Assembly: GCF_014648415.1 (NCBI RefSeq)
Contig: NZ_BMRB01000001.1
Span: forward strand, 744,001-808,000
DNA length: 64,000 nucleotides
Direction: 5' to 3'
DNA from: Actinokineospora fastidiosa
GTDB lineage: Bacteria > Actinomycetota > Actinomycetes > Mycobacteriales > Pseudonocardiaceae
Shown here: positions 36,308 through 45,790 of the stretch, in pieces
How the letters are laid out: every line of letters starts with the position of its first letter
Position numbering within the stretch: position 1 is the first letter of the stretch
Notes under the pieces: model-generated
The model's input: the letters and a program-made list of their open reading frames with translations, nothing else
Told to the model about the DNA's origin: nothing
The model's database searches: none
Translations under genes and position numbers: made by a program

Positions 36308-37311
36308 GCCCGCACCTCCTCTGCGCCCGCCCGCAGCGCGGGCTCCACGGGGTTGTGGCAGCGCAGCATCCCGCCCCGGTCGTCCACCAGCTCCGGCGTC
36401 ACCTCGACGCACCGGTCCAGCGCGTTCGGGCAGCGCGGGGCGAACGCGCAGGCGTGCGTCCACGGGATGTTGTCGGCCACCGAGCCGCGGATCGGCACCA
36501 GCTTCTCCCCGCGCGGCGCGTCCAGCCGCGGGATCGAGGCCAGCAGGCCCGCGGTGTAGGGGTGCCGGGGCTCGGCGAAGAGCTCGTGCCGCTTCGCCCG
36601 CTCGACGATCCGCCCGCCGTACATCACGTTCACCTCGTCGCACAGACCCGCCACGACGCCGAGGTCGTGGGTGATCATGATGAGCGCGGTGTCGGTGCCG
36701 GTCACCATCTCCGAGAGCAGCTTGAGGATCTGCGCCTGGATCGTCACGTCGAGCGCCGTGGTGGGCTCGTCGGCGATCAGCAGCCGGGGGCGGCAGGCGA
36801 GCGCGATCGCGATCAGCGCCCGCTGCCGCATCCCGCCGGAGAGCTGGTGCGGGTACTCGTCGATGCGCCGCGTCGGGTCGGGGATGCCGACCCGGTCGAG
36901 CAGCTCGGCGCTCTCGGCCATGGCCTCCTTGCGGGAGCGGCCGCGGTGGCGCTGCAGCACCTCCGCGACCTGCAGCCCGACCGGGATGACCGGGTTGAGC
37001 GAGGACAGCGGGTCCTGGAACACCATGCCCAGGTCCCGGCCGCGCCGCTCGTCCATCGCCTTCTGCGAGAGCCCGAGCAGCTCGGTGCCCTCGAACCGCA
37101 CCGACCCCGTGACCTGGTTGCCGCGCTGCGGCAGCAGGCCCATGATCGCCAGCGACGTGACGGACTTGCCGCAGCCGGACTCCCCCACCAGACCGACGGT
37201 CTGGCCGGGGTGCACGTCGAAGCTGATCCCGTCGACGGCGGCCGTGGGCTCCTCCCCCTTGCGGCGGAAGGAGACGGCCAGGTCGCGCACTTCCAGCAGC
37301 GCCATCCCCAT
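36304..37311 (-). CDS. Peptide ABC transporter ATPase (DppD/OppD type)
   Basis: 335 residues. Walker [10 protein letters not shown], signature [15 protein letters not shown] and Walker [13 protein letters not shown] are intact, and the C-terminal extension has [18 protein letters not shown] 37311 overlaps the dppC stop in TGATG. It forms the second nucleotide-binding subunit of the importer. Confidence 0.95.
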   Translation of the reverse strand: MGMALLEVRDLAVSFRRKGEEPTAAVDGISFDVHPGQTVGLVGESGCGKSVTSLAIMGLLPQRGNQVTGSVRFEGTELLGLSQKAMDERRGRDLGMVFQDPLSSLNPVIPVGLQVAEVLQRHRGRSRKEAMAESAELLDRVGIPDPTRRIDEYPHQLSGGMRQRALIAIALACRPRLLIADEPTTALDVTIQAQILKLLSEMVTGTDTALIMITHDLGVVAGLCDEVNVMYGGRIVERAKRHELFAEPRHPYTAGLLASIPRLDAPRGEKLVPIRGSVADNIPWTHACAFAPRCPNALDRCVEVTPELVDDRGGMLRCHNPVEPALRAGAEEVRA

Positions 37312-38276
37312 CACCGCCGCTGCCGGGGGTCGAGCGCCTCGCGCATCGACTCGCCGACCAGGGTGAAGCCCAGCGCGACCACGACGATGCAGGCCGCTGG
37401 CCAGATGGCCAGGTGCGGCTGGCTGTCGAAGAAGTCCTGGGCGTTGCCGAGCATCTGTCCCCATTCCGGAGTCGCGTCGTCGGCGGCCCCCAGGCCCAGG
37501 AAGGACAGGGCGGCCGCGTCGAGGATGGCGATCGCCAGCACCAGGGTCGACTGCACGATCACCGGGCCGAGCGAGTTGGGCAGGATGTGCCGGAACACGA
37601 TCGAGCGCCCCTTGACGCCCAGCGCGCGGGCGGCCAGCACGTGGTCGCTCTCCCGCACGCCGAGCATGGTGCCTCTCAGCAGCCGCGCGAAGATCGGGAT
37701 CTGCACGATGGCCACCGCGAGGATCACGGTGAACTGGGTCTGCTGGCTGAACAGCGCCCCGATGGACACCGCCAGCAGCAGGGACGGGATGGACAGCATG
37801 ACGTCCACGATCCGCATGACGAGCGTGTCCACCCAGCCGCCGAACGCGCCCGCGAGCGTGCCCAGCACGAGGCCGCCGCCGAGGCCGATCACCGTGGCGA
37901 GCACGGCGACCATCAGCGTCTGCTGCGAGCCCAGCAGCATCCGGGAGAAGAAGTCCCGGCCGAACTGGTCGCCGCCCATCGGGTGGCCCGGCTGGGCGGG
38001 CGGGATCTCGTTGCGGGCGCGGGAGACCTGGTCCTCCAGCAGCCGCAGCCCCGGGTCGTGCGGGGCGATGAGCGGGGCCAGCACCGCCAGGATCAGGAAC
38101 AGCCCGATCACCACGGCGCCCACGATGAACACCGGGTTGCGCCGCAGCCTGCGCCACGCGGACGCGGCGAGGCTGAGCCCGCTGTCCGGCCCGGCGCCGT
38201 CGGGGTCCTGGTCGTCCGGGGACCGCACGGCCAGGCCGGCGAGCCTGTCAATCTTCGTCGCGCGTGCCGACGCCAT
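37311..38276 (-). CDS. Peptide ABC transporter permease (DppC/OppC type)
   Basis: 321 residues with an N-terminal cytosolic tail, about six helices and the EAA-loop sequence [20 protein letters not shown] that docks on the ATPases. [16 protein letters not shown] is the family's periplasmic block before TM2. Confidence 0.95.
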   Translation of the reverse strand: MASARATKIDRLAGLAVRSPDDQDPDGAGPDSGLSLAASAWRRLRRNPVFIVGAVVIGLFLILAVLAPLIAPHDPGLRLLEDQVSRARNEIPPAQPGHPMGGDQFGRDFFSRMLLGSQQTLMVAVLATVIGLGGGLVLGTLAGAFGGWVDTLVMRIVDVMLSIPSLLLAVSIGALFSQQTQFTVILAVAIVQIPIFARLLRGTMLGVRESDHVLAARALGVKGRSIVFRHILPNSLGPVIVQSTLVLAIAILDAAALSFLGLGAADDATPEWGQMLGNAQDFFDSQPHLAIWPAACIVVVALGFTLVGESMREALDPRQRR

Positions 38277-38279
38277 GTC

Positions 38280-39302
38280 TCAGCTCCCCTTCTGCGCCGT
38301 GCGGATGCGCGGATCGATCACGGCGTACGACAGGTCGACCAGCAGGTTGACCAGCACGTAGGCCATCGCCGCCGCGATGATGACCACCTGGAGCACGGGG
38401 AAGTCCTTGCGCTCGAACCCGATGGCCAGCGCCTGCCCGATGCCCTGCCAGGCGAACACGGTCTCGGTGAGCACCGCGCCCGACAGCAGCGCGCCGGTCT
38501 GCAGGCCGACGGTGGTGACCACCGGCAGCATCGCGTTGCGCAGGATGTGCCGGTCGCGGATGACCCGGCCCGCCAGGCCCTTCGAGCGCGCCGTGCGCAC
38601 GTAGTCCTCGTCCATGACGTCCAGCACCGACGCCCGGGTGATCCGGAAGATCACCGCGAACGGGATGGACGCCAGCGCCAGCGCGGGCAGGAACAGGTGC
38701 CGCAGCGCGTCCCACGCGGCGTCCCACTCCCTGGTGAGCAGCCCGTCGAGGACGAAGAAGCCGGTGACCCGGGTGGCGTCGATCGTCGCCGACTGCCTGC
38801 CGCCGGTGGGCAGCAGGCCGAGCTTGATCGAGATCAGGTACTTGAGCAGGAAGGCCAGGAAGAAGATCGGGATCGAGATGCCGATCATCGACCCGACGAT
38901 CCCGGTGTTGTCCAGCCAACCGCCGCGGCGCCGGGCCGCGACGTAGCCGAGCGGGATGGCCGTGACCAGGGCGATCAGGACCGCCGCGATGCTCAGCTCG
39001 ATGGTGGCCGGGAAGCGCTCCATGAACAGGTCCATGGCTGGCTTGCCCGGCGAGACGCCGGTGGATGTGCCGAAGTCCCCAGTCAGCGCGCGGCCGACGA
39101 ATCGCAGGTACTGGACGAAGATGGGGTCGTCGAGTCCGAGCGCCTCGGTCAGTTGGGCGCGGGTCTCCGCGGTGCCCCGGTCCCCCAGGAGGGCCGAGAC
39201 CGGCCCTCCTGGGAGCGAGCGCAACCACGCGAAGATCAGCACCGAGAGCACCCAGACCACGAGCACCAGTTGCAGCACCCGTCGAACGGTGTAACGCAGC
39301 AC
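38280..39302 (-). CDS. Peptide ABC transporter permease (DppB/OppB type)
   Basis: 340 residues with about six helices. The start MLRYTVRRVLQLVLVVWVLS is typical for DppB, and the EAA loop reads RTARSKGLAGRVIRDRHILRN. It lies three bases upstream of dppC in the operon. The GTG at 39302 fits the conserved N-terminus. Confidence 0.95.
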   Translation of the reverse strand: MLRYTVRRVLQLVLVVWVLSVLIFAWLRSLPGGPVSALLGDRGTAETRAQLTEALGLDDPIFVQYLRFVGRALTGDFGTSTGVSPGKPAMDLFMERFPATIELSIAAVLIALVTAIPLGYVAARRRGGWLDNTGIVGSMIGISIPIFFLAFLLKYLISIKLGLLPTGGRQSATIDATRVTGFFVLDGLLTREWDAAWDALRHLFLPALALASIPFAVIFRITRASVLDVMDEDYVRTARSKGLAGRVIRDRHILRNAMLPVVTTVGLQTGALLSGAVLTETVFAWQGIGQALAIGFERKDFPVLQVVIIAAAMAYVLVNLLVDLSYAVIDPRIRTAQKGS

Positions 39303-39312
39303 TGCTCGCCGA

Positions 39313-41001
39313 TCAGCTCGTGACGCTGACCGGGCCGAACTCCTCCTGGGTCAGCGGGCTGGGGACCAGCCCCTGGACCTTGGAGGAGACCACGATCGCG
39401 GGCGGGGAGTGCGAGATCGGGATGGCGGGCAGGTACTCGGCCATCAGCTTGCGGTTGATGTCCTGGTACTTGGCGTCGCGCTCGCCGTTGTCGACGGTGG
39501 CGTCGGCGGCGTCGATGGCGGTGGCCAGGTCCTCGGCCCACGGGGAGCCGGAGGTCCAGAACTGGTTCTCGGTGGTGCCGAAGAAGGTGCCGATGAAGTT
39601 GTCCGGGGAGTTGTAGTCACCCGTCCAGCCCAGCAGGAACAGCTCGGCGCGCGCGACCTCGACGTCGTCGACGTAGCCACCGGCCCAGGGCTTGCTGACC
39701 GGCTCGACGGTGATGCCCGCGGCCTGCAGGTCCTCCTGGATGGCGCCGAAGATGCTCTGCGGGTTCGGCATGTACGGCCTGCTGACCTGCGTCGGCCACC
39801 AGAACTTGACCTTCAGGTTCTCGTAGCCCGCCTCGGCGAGCAGCTGCTTGGCCTTCGCCGGGTCGTGCGGGTACTCCATCACGTCGTTGGCGTAGCCGAC
39901 GACGGTCGGCGGGTAGAACTGCTTGGCCACCTCGGCGCCCTCGGGGAGGACGGACTTGACCAGCGTCTCGCGGTCGATGGCGTAGGCGAGCGCCTGCCGG
40001 ACCTTGAGTTCCTTCAGCGCGTCGTTGTTCTTCTGGGTGATGCCCAGGTACAGGATGTTGAACGGGTCGCGGATCATCAGGTTGTAGCCGCCCTCCTTGA
40101 GGGAGGCCCAGTCCGCGGGCGACGGCAGGTCGTAGCCGTCGATGTCACCGGCCTCGAGCGCCTGCTTGCGGGCGGTCTCGTCGGGGATGACCCGGAAGAT
40201 CAGCTTGTCCAGCTTGGCCTTGTCGCCGTAGTAGGCGTCGTTGCGGGCCAGCTCGATGGTGCCGTTCGCCTCGTCGTAGGAGACGAACTTGAACGGCCCG
40301 GTGCCCGTCGGGTGGCTGCGGGCGTACTCGGAGAAGATGAAGCTGTCGCCCTGCGCCTTAACGTCGTCGGCCTTGTACTTCTCCATCGCGGTCGGGCTCT
40401 GGATGGCGAACGCCGACTGCGACAGCATGGTCGGGAACCGCGCGGTGAAGCGGGTGAGGGCGAGCTCGACCGTGCTCTCGTCCTTGGCCGTGCAGGACTT
40501 GTAGAGCGAGGGCTGCTTGCCGTCGCTGAAGCCGCCGAAGTTCTCGATCCAGTAGTAGGACAGCGCCGCCGTGGCGCCCGCGCCGGTCTGGTTGTACCAG
40601 CGCTCGAAGTTCTTGCAGACCGCGTCGGCGTTGAACGGCGTGCCGTCGTGGAAGGTGACGCCGGTGCGCAGCTTGAACGTCCAGTTCAGGCCGTCAGGGC
40701 TGGGGGTCCACTCGGTGGCCAGCTCCGGCTCGAGGTCCGCGGTCCCCGGCGTGATGCCGACCAGGCCCTCGTAGATCTGCCGCGTCACCCGGAAGGTCTC
40801 GCCGTCGGAGGCGAAGAACGGGTCGAAGTTCGACGGCGCGCCAGCCGCGCCGAACACCAGCGTGCCGCCGGTCTGGCCCTCGCCGCCGCCCGCGTCGGGA
40901 CCGCGCTCGGATTCGGCACAGGCGGACAACGAGACCGCGACCGCGCCCGCCAGCCCGATCAGGGCTATGCGGCGTGGTCGGGTTACCCGCGTTTGGAGCA
41001 T
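39313..41001 (-). CDS. Peptide-binding lipoprotein (family 5 SBP, DppA type)
   Basis: 562 residues. The signal peptide ends in a lipobox VSLSAC, so the mature protein is lipidated at Cys28. The family-5 solute-binding fold follows, with LATEWTPSPDGLNWTFKLRTGVTFHDGTPF in pieces and VRQALAYAIDRE. It is the first gene of the importer operon and captures the ligand outside the membrane. Confidence 0.95.
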   Translation of the reverse strand: MLQTRVTRPRRIALIGLAGAVAVSLSACAESERGPDAGGGEGQTGGTLVFGAAGAPSNFDPFFASDGETFRVTRQIYEGLVGITPGTADLEPELATEWTPSPDGLNWTFKLRTGVTFHDGTPFNADAVCKNFERWYNQTGAGATAALSYYWIENFGGFSDGKQPSLYKSCTAKDESTVELALTRFTARFPTMLSQSAFAIQSPTAMEKYKADDVKAQGDSFIFSEYARSHPTGTGPFKFVSYDEANGTIELARNDAYYGDKAKLDKLIFRVIPDETARKQALEAGDIDGYDLPSPADWASLKEGGYNLMIRDPFNILYLGITQKNNDALKELKVRQALAYAIDRETLVKSVLPEGAEVAKQFYPPTVVGYANDVMEYPHDPAKAKQLLAEAGYENLKVKFWWPTQVSRPYMPNPQSIFGAIQEDLQAAGITVEPVSKPWAGGYVDDVEVARAELFLLGWTGDYNSPDNFIGTFFGTTENQFWTSGSPWAEDLATAIDAADATVDNGERDAKYQDINRKLMAEYLPAIPISHSPPAIVVSSKVQGLVPSPLTQEEFGPVSVTS

Positions 41002-41078
41002 CTTGCCACCCCTTGAGACGTCGTCTGGTCGGTCCGCGGCCGTGTTGCGAGCGCGCGGCTATCCGGCGTGTGGTGGGG

Positions 41079-41084
41079 ACCATA
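41079..41084 (-). promoter_or_regulatory. Candidate -10 hexamer of the peptide ABC operon
   Basis: TATGGT on the minus strand is about 78 bases before the lipoprotein start. The rest of this gap, back to 41219, is less GC-rich than its surroundings but shows no clear operator. Confidence 0.4.
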
Positions 41085-41219
41085 GCCGCTTATATCGGTC
41101 TGGCTTCACTACCGCAGGTCACGATCCGGCCAAGTGACATCCACAGAATTAGCTGAATGTGGTGATGCCGGTGCGATACGTGAGTTTTCGGGAGCATTCG
41201 TCCGGATAACGGACATCGA

Positions 41220-41762
41220 TCATCCGGTGAGCGGCCGGTGTGTCGCGCGCTCGCGCGTGCCGTCCACGGCGAACCACCCGGCCTCGAACCGCTGCCACGC
41301 GATCAACTCCGGACGGCACGACTCACCGTCACGGGCGACCGCCCGTTCCAGCCGCACGGCGGGGTCGTCGACCTCGATCCACACCAAAGCGGACAACACC
41401 GGTGTTATGGCGCGGCGGCCCGCGGAGACGCCCTCGACGATGAGGACGTCCGGCGGCTCGACGTCCACCCAGGCGCCGGGGTGCGGGCGGCCTTCGGTCC
41501 ATTCGGTGCGGCGATAGCGTCCGGGGCGGCCCTCGGCGAGCGGGAGGAGGACTCCGTCGCGGAGCCGGGGCCACCAGGCGACCGGGTCGTCCCAGGTGGC
41601 GAAGTCGTCGGTGCGCACGACGCGCACCCGCCCGGGCAGCTTCCGCGCCAGTTCGACGGCATACGTCGACTTCCCCGACCCCGACGGCCCGTCGACCGCC
41701 ACGACCCGGACCGCCCCCAGCTTGGGCGGGCCCAGCCACGGGGTTTCAGATGATGCCGTCAT
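41220..41762 (-). CDS. Uridine kinase-like P-loop protein
   Basis: A 180-residue P-loop kinase. Walker A is VAVDGPSGSGKSTYA, followed by VRTDDFATWDDPVAWW and VLIVEGVSAGRRA, the order seen in uridine kinase/phosphoribulokinase-like proteins. The phosphorylated substrate is unknown. ATG 41762 lies just inside a cluster of palindromes (41758-41809) that separates it from recR upstream on the same strand. Confidence 0.82.
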   Translation of the reverse strand: MTASSETPWLGPPKLGAVRVVAVDGPSGSGKSTYAVELARKLPGRVRVVRTDDFATWDDPVAWWPRLRDGVLLPLAEGRPGRYRRTEWTEGRPHPGAWVDVEPPDVLIVEGVSAGRRAITPVLSALVWIEVDDPAVRLERAVARDGESCRPELIAWQRFEAGWFAVDGTRERATHRPLTG

Positions 41763-41809
41763 ATGATCGCACCATCCGGATGATGACATCATATGACGTC
41801 ATCATCCGG
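41758..41809. promoter_or_regulatory. Nested palindromes upstream of the kinase gene
   Basis: The outer palindrome has perfect 12-base arms, CCGGATGATGAC (41776-41787) and GTCATCATCCGG (41798-41809). Inside are TCATATGA (41789-41796) and TGACGTCA (41794-41801), each self-complementary. GTCATATGAT (41758-41767), over the start codon, is the inverse of ATCATATGAC (41788-41797). The region is AT-rich for this genome. Operator rather than terminator is likely, since it lacks a GC-rich stem and T tract. Confidence 0.65.
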
Positions 41810-41812
41810 AAC

Positions 41813-42409
41813 TCACATGGTGCGGCGGCCGGAGAGGGCGCGGCCCAGGGTCAGCTCGTCGGCGAACTCCAGGTCGCCGCCCATCGGCAGGCCCGAGGCC
41901 AGGCGGGTGACGGTGAGCCCGGGGAAGTCGCGCAGCATGCGGACCAGGTAGGTGGCGGTGGCCTCGCCCTCGGTGTTGGGGTCCATCGCCAGGATCACCT
42001 CGGTGATCTCCTCGCCGCCGATGCGGGCCAGCAGCTGGCGGATGCGCAGCTGGTCGGGCCCGACGCCGGACAGCGGGTCCAGCGCGCCGCCGAGCACGTG
42101 GTAGCGGCCCTTGAACTCGCGGGTGCGCTCCACGGCCAGGACGTCCTTGGGCTCCTCCACCACGCACACCACCGTCGCGTCGCGGCGGGCGTCGCGGCAG
42201 ATGCGGCAGGTCTGCTCGGCGGAGACGTTGCCGCAGACGTCGCAGAAGACGACGCCCTCCTTGACCTTCTGCAGTGCCTCCTGCAGCCGGGTCACGTCGG
42301 CGGGCTCGGCCGCCAGCAGGTGGAAGGCGATGCGCTGAGCGCTCTTCGGACCGACCCCGGGCAGCCGCCCCAGCTCGTCGATCAGGTCCTGGACCGGTCC
42401 CTCGTACAC
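41813..42409 (-). CDS. recR: Recombination protein RecR
   Basis: 198 residues: helix-hairpin-helix ([19 protein letters not shown]), a zinc finger with Cys56, 59, 68 and 71, and a Toprim domain ([31 protein letters not shown]). With RecF/RecO it loads RecA at gaps. It follows the ybaB gene by three bases (GTG 42409), as in many bacteria where dnaX-ybaB-recR cluster. Confidence 0.97.
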   Translation of the reverse strand: MYEGPVQDLIDELGRLPGVGPKSAQRIAFHLLAAEPADVTRLQEALQKVKEGVVFCDVCGNVSAEQTCRICRDARRDATVVCVVEEPKDVLAVERTREFKGRYHVLGGALDPLSGVGPDQLRIRQLLARIGGEEITEVILAMDPNTEGEATATYLVRMLRDFPGLTVTRLASGLPMGGDLEFADELTLGRALSGRRTM

Positions 42410-42411
42410 GG

Positions 42412-42750
42412 CTACATCCCGGGCAGGCCGAACCCGCCGCCCAATCCGCCCGCAAGCGGGCCCATCGTCTTCTCGGCGAGCTTCTGGGCGTTGGCGCCCG
42501 CGTCGCGGACCGCGGCGATCACGAGGTCGGAGAGCGTCTCCACGTCGTCGGGGTCGACCACCTTGGGGTCGATGACCAGGGCCTTGAGCTCGCCCGAGCC
42601 GGACACGGTCGCCTTGACCATGCCGCCGCCCGCGGAGCCCTCGACCTCGGCGTCGGCGAGTTCCTGCTGCGCGGCGAGCAGTTGCTCCTGCATCTTCTGC
42701 GCCTGCTCGAGGATCGCCTGCATGTCGGGTGTGCCGCCACCAGGGAACAC
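42412..42750 (-). CDS. YbaB/EbfC nucleoid-associated protein
   Basis: 112 residues. A helix [21 protein letters not shown] is followed by the conserved sheet [23 protein letters not shown] and [15 protein letters not shown], ending in a Gly-rich tail. The family binds DNA as a dimer. GGAAGGGG precedes GTG 42750. It is co-transcribed with recR. Confidence 0.95.
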   Translation of the reverse strand: MFPGGGTPDMQAILEQAQKMQEQLLAAQQELADAEVEGSAGGGMVKATVSGSGELKALVIDPKVVDPDDVETLSDLVIAAVRDAGANAQKLAEKTMGPLAGGLGGGFGLPGM

Positions 42751-42840
42751 TGCGACCCCTTCCAGGTCGGGAGCTGTCTCCCACCCAGCTTAGTCGGGCC
42801 ATCCGCGCCCCGGTCACGGCGCTGTGACAGGGTGGAGATC

Positions 42841-43680
42841 ATGTCCGGGATCCGGGTACTCGACGCCGCCGACCGCTTGCTGATCAGCACCGACGATGGC
42901 CTGGTCGAACTCGACACGACGGGCCGGGCGACGCCGCTCGGGCCCGCGGGCGGCGAGGCCCGCTACCTGCCCGGCACCCGCGATGTCGTCTACCAGGACG
43001 GCCCCGCGCTGATGCTGCGCGAGCGCGGCAGGACCAGGCGGTTGGTGAGCGCCGACCACGCTGTCGAGCTGCTCGGCGTGCTGCCCGGGCGGGTCGTCTA
43101 CCGGGCCAACCCGCGCCACCGGCTGCTGTGGGACGTGATGATCCGCAACGTGTTCGTCGGCGAGGAGCAGGCGGTCTACACCCGAGGCGGCGACGTCCGG
43201 TCCGCGTCGGTCAGCCCGAACAGCCGCCACATCGCCATCCGCCTGCCCCGCAAGCTCGTCCTGGTCGACACGATGCCCGTCACCGAGGACGACCACGTCC
43301 GCCTGATCTGCCCGGAGCAGGCGGACGGCGGCCACCACCACCTGTCCTGGCTGCCCGACTCGGCCCGGATGATCGCCAACGCCGACGGCGAGGTCTCCCG
43401 CTACGACGTCGAGCGCGACACCTGGGAGCCCCTGGTCACCGGGCTGCCCCCGGACGCGGTCGCCGTCGCCGCCCCGGACGGCCGCCGCCTGGCGATCGTG
43501 GACGACGGCAGGGTCAGCTTCCACCACGCGGGCACCGGCGACTTCCTGCGCGCCGCCGAACTCGACGCCCACGGCGCTCCCGTGTGGACACCGGACTCGA
43601 CGACGGTGGCCGTCGCCACCGCGGACGGCGCGGCCACCGTGGTCGCCCAGTCCGCCTTCGTCCGCACGATCCCGCTCTGA
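42841..43680 (+). CDS. Predicted beta-propeller protein, function unknown
   Basis: A 279-residue cytosolic protein made of short repeated strands (LISTDDGLVELDTTGRA; SVSPNSRHIAIRLPRK; SWLPDSARMIANADG; WTPDSTTVAVATADG). The SP-N/D-S-x-x-(I/V)A pattern resembles WD40 or TolB-type blades. It lies between recR-ybaB and dnaX, facing dnaX. ATG 42841 has GGTGGAG upstream. No catalytic motif. Confidence 0.7.
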   Translation: MSGIRVLDAADRLLISTDDGLVELDTTGRATPLGPAGGEARYLPGTRDVVYQDGPALMLRERGRTRRLVSADHAVELLGVLPGRVVYRANPRHRLLWDVMIRNVFVGEEQAVYTRGGDVRSASVSPNSRHIAIRLPRKLVLVDTMPVTEDDHVRLICPEQADGGHHHLSWLPDSARMIANADGEVSRYDVERDTWEPLVTGLPPDAVAVAAPDGRRLAIVDDGRVSFHHAGTGDFLRAAELDAHGAPVWTPDSTTVAVATADGAATVVAQSAFVRTIPL

Positions 43681-43699
43681 GTCCGGTGTGGACGGCTGA

Positions 43700-45745
43700 C
43701 TACTTGTCGACCGGTTTCGCGCCGAGTTTGTCGGCCAGGAGTTGGAGCATGGCCTCTTCCGGGTCCTGACGGGCCTCGCCGTCGGCGGCCGGGTTCGGCG
43801 TGCGGGCGGCCTCGGCGAGCATCTCCTCCTCGTCCTCCGGCTCCGGCGGGGGCGGGTCGGGGTCCGGCGGGGGCTCGGGGGGCAGGTCGGCGGCCGGGAC
43901 GTAGCGGCGCTGCGGCGGGTCGGGCCGCTGCGGCGGGGGCGCGGCCTGGCGGGCCGGGGCGGGCGGCGCCGCGGCGCCCGCGCCCGCGTGCACGCAGCGG
44001 ACCTGCCAGCTGCCGCCCACGACGGAGCTGATCGCCTGGGCGATGGCCTCGGCGTTGCGCGGCTCGGTGAGGCGCACGGCCAGCGGCTGGGCCGGGTGGC
44101 CGATGACCACCGTGTTGCCCTCTACCGACTGCACGGCGGCGGGCAGCAGCATGGCGTGCGTGCTGCGGCTGGTCGCGGTCGTGCGGACGGCGGCGAGGAT
44201 CTCCGGCCAGACCCGGCGGAACGCGGCGGCGTCCATCGCGCCCGCTGCGGCGGGCTCGGCGGGCGCCTGGGCCTCGGCAGGCCGGGGAGTCTGGCCCTCG
44301 GCGGGACGGGCGGCCTGGCCCTCGGCGGGCCGGGGTGCCTGGCCTTCGGCGGGCCGGGCTGCCGGGGAGCGGTCGGCCGGGGCGGTGTTCGGCCGGGCGG
44401 ACTCGTCGGACGCGGCGCGCGCGGACGGGCGGGTGAACTGCTGACGGGACGCCGGGCGCTCGGCCGCCGGTTCGGCGGGCCGCTGCGGGCGGGCCGCCTC
44501 GGCGGGGCGTGGCTGCCGGGCCGCGGGTTCGGCGCTCGGCTGACGGGCCGGGGCGGCGACACCGGGCTGGCCCGCGGCCACCCGGGTCTCCAACTGCTCC
44601 AGCCGCTGCAGCACCGCCGAGTCGGCGACGGCGTCGGTCGGGACCGCGCCGGGCAGGAGCATGCGTGCGCAGAGCAGCTCCAGCAGCAGCCGGGGCGCGG
44701 TCGCCCCGCGCATGTCGATCAGGCCCGCGTGGACGATCTCGGCGTAGCGGGTCAGTGCGGCCGGGCCGAGGCGTTCCGCCTGGCCGGTCATCTTCTCCAG
44801 CTGGTCGGCTGGCGCGCTGACCAGACCGCGCGTGGCCGCGTCCGGGACCGCGCGCAGCAGGACGAGGTCGCGCAGGCGGTCGAGCAGGTCGGCGGCGAAG
44901 CGGCGCGGGTCGTGGCCCGCCTCGACCAGGGCGTCGACCGTGCCGTACACCGCCGCCGCGTCGCCGGTGGCCAGGGCGTCGACCATCTCGTCGATGAGCG
45001 CCGAGTCGGTGACGCCGAGCAGGGAGACCGCGCGCTCGTAGGTCACGCCCTCCGGGCCCGCGCCCGCCAGCAGCTGGTCCAGGACCGACTGGGTGTCCCG
45101 GGCCGAGCCGCCGCCCGCCCGGATGACCAGCGGGAACACCGCGGGCTCGACGACGGCGCCCTCGGCTGCGCAGTTGCGCTCCAGCAGCTCGCGCATCGCG
45201 CCCGGCGGGATGAGCCGGAACGGGTAGTGGTGCGTGCGCGACCGGATGGTCGGCAGCACCTTCTCCGGCTCGGTCGTGGCGAAGATGAAGACCAGGTGCT
45301 CCGGCGGCTCCTCCACGATCTTCAGCAGGGCGTTGAAGCCCTGCGTGGTGACCATGTGCGCCTCGTCGACGATGAACACCCGGTACCGGGACTGCGCTGG
45401 CGCGTAGAAGGCGCGGTCGCGCAGCTCGCGCGCGTCGTCGACGCCGCCGTGGCTGGCCGCGTCCAGCTCGACGACGTCGACGTTGCCCGGGCCGTTGGGG
45501 GCCAGCGACACGCACGAGTCGCAGGTGCCGCAGGGCTCGTCGGTGGGCCCCTGCTCGCAGTTCAGCGACCGGGCGAGGATGCGGGCGCTGGAGGTCTTGC
45601 CGCAGCCGCGCGGGCCGGAGAACAGGTAGGCGTGGTTGACCCGCCCGGCGGCCAGCGCCGTGCGCAGCGGGACGGTGACGTGTTCCTGCCCGACGACCTC
45701 GGCGAAGGTCGCCGGCCGGTACTTGCGGTAGAGGGCGAGCGCCAC
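43700..45745 (-). CDS. dnaX: DNA polymerase III gamma/tau subunit
   Basis: 681 residues. The AAA+ clamp-loader domain has P-loop GPRGCGKTS, zinc ligands Cys63, 72, 75 and 78, Walker B FIVDEAHM and the sensor stretch IFATTEPEKVLPTIRSR. After about residue 370 the sequence becomes Pro/Ala-rich, with four near-copies of a PAEGQ(A/T)xR heptad around 44275-44360 on the DNA. The C-terminal region (MDAAAFRRVWPEIL) resembles the tau polymerase-binding part. No obvious A-run for frameshifting to gamma is seen. The GTG start is six bases after TAGGGT. Confidence 0.96.
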   Translation of the reverse strand: MALALYRKYRPATFAEVVGQEHVTVPLRTALAAGRVNHAYLFSGPRGCGKTSSARILARSLNCEQGPTDEPCGTCDSCVSLAPNGPGNVDVVELDAASHGGVDDARELRDRAFYAPAQSRYRVFIVDEAHMVTTQGFNALLKIVEEPPEHLVFIFATTEPEKVLPTIRSRTHHYPFRLIPPGAMRELLERNCAAEGAVVEPAVFPLVIRAGGGSARDTQSVLDQLLAGAGPEGVTYERAVSLLGVTDSALIDEMVDALATGDAAAVYGTVDALVEAGHDPRRFAADLLDRLRDLVLLRAVPDAATRGLVSAPADQLEKMTGQAERLGPAALTRYAEIVHAGLIDMRGATAPRLLLELLCARMLLPGAVPTDAVADSAVLQRLEQLETRVAAGQPGVAAPARQPSAEPAARQPRPAEAARPQRPAEPAAERPASRQQFTRPSARAASDESARPNTAPADRSPAARPAEGQAPRPAEGQAARPAEGQTPRPAEAQAPAEPAAAGAMDAAAFRRVWPEILAAVRTTATSRSTHAMLLPAAVQSVEGNTVVIGHPAQPLAVRLTEPRNAEAIAQAISSVVGGSWQVRCVHAGAGAAAPPAPARQAAPPPQRPDPPQRRYVPAADLPPEPPPDPDPPPPEPEDEEEMLAEAARTPNPAADGEARQDPEEAMLQLLADKLGAKPVDK

Positions 45746-45751
45746 GCCACG

Positions 45752-45757
45752 ACCCTA
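45752..45757 (-). promoter_or_regulatory. -10 hexamer of dnaX (leaderless)
   Basis: TAGGGT on the minus strand ends six bases before GTG 45745. Confidence 0.55.
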
Positions 45758-45790
45758 CCGGGGACCACCGACGACCCCGACCGAGCGGGG

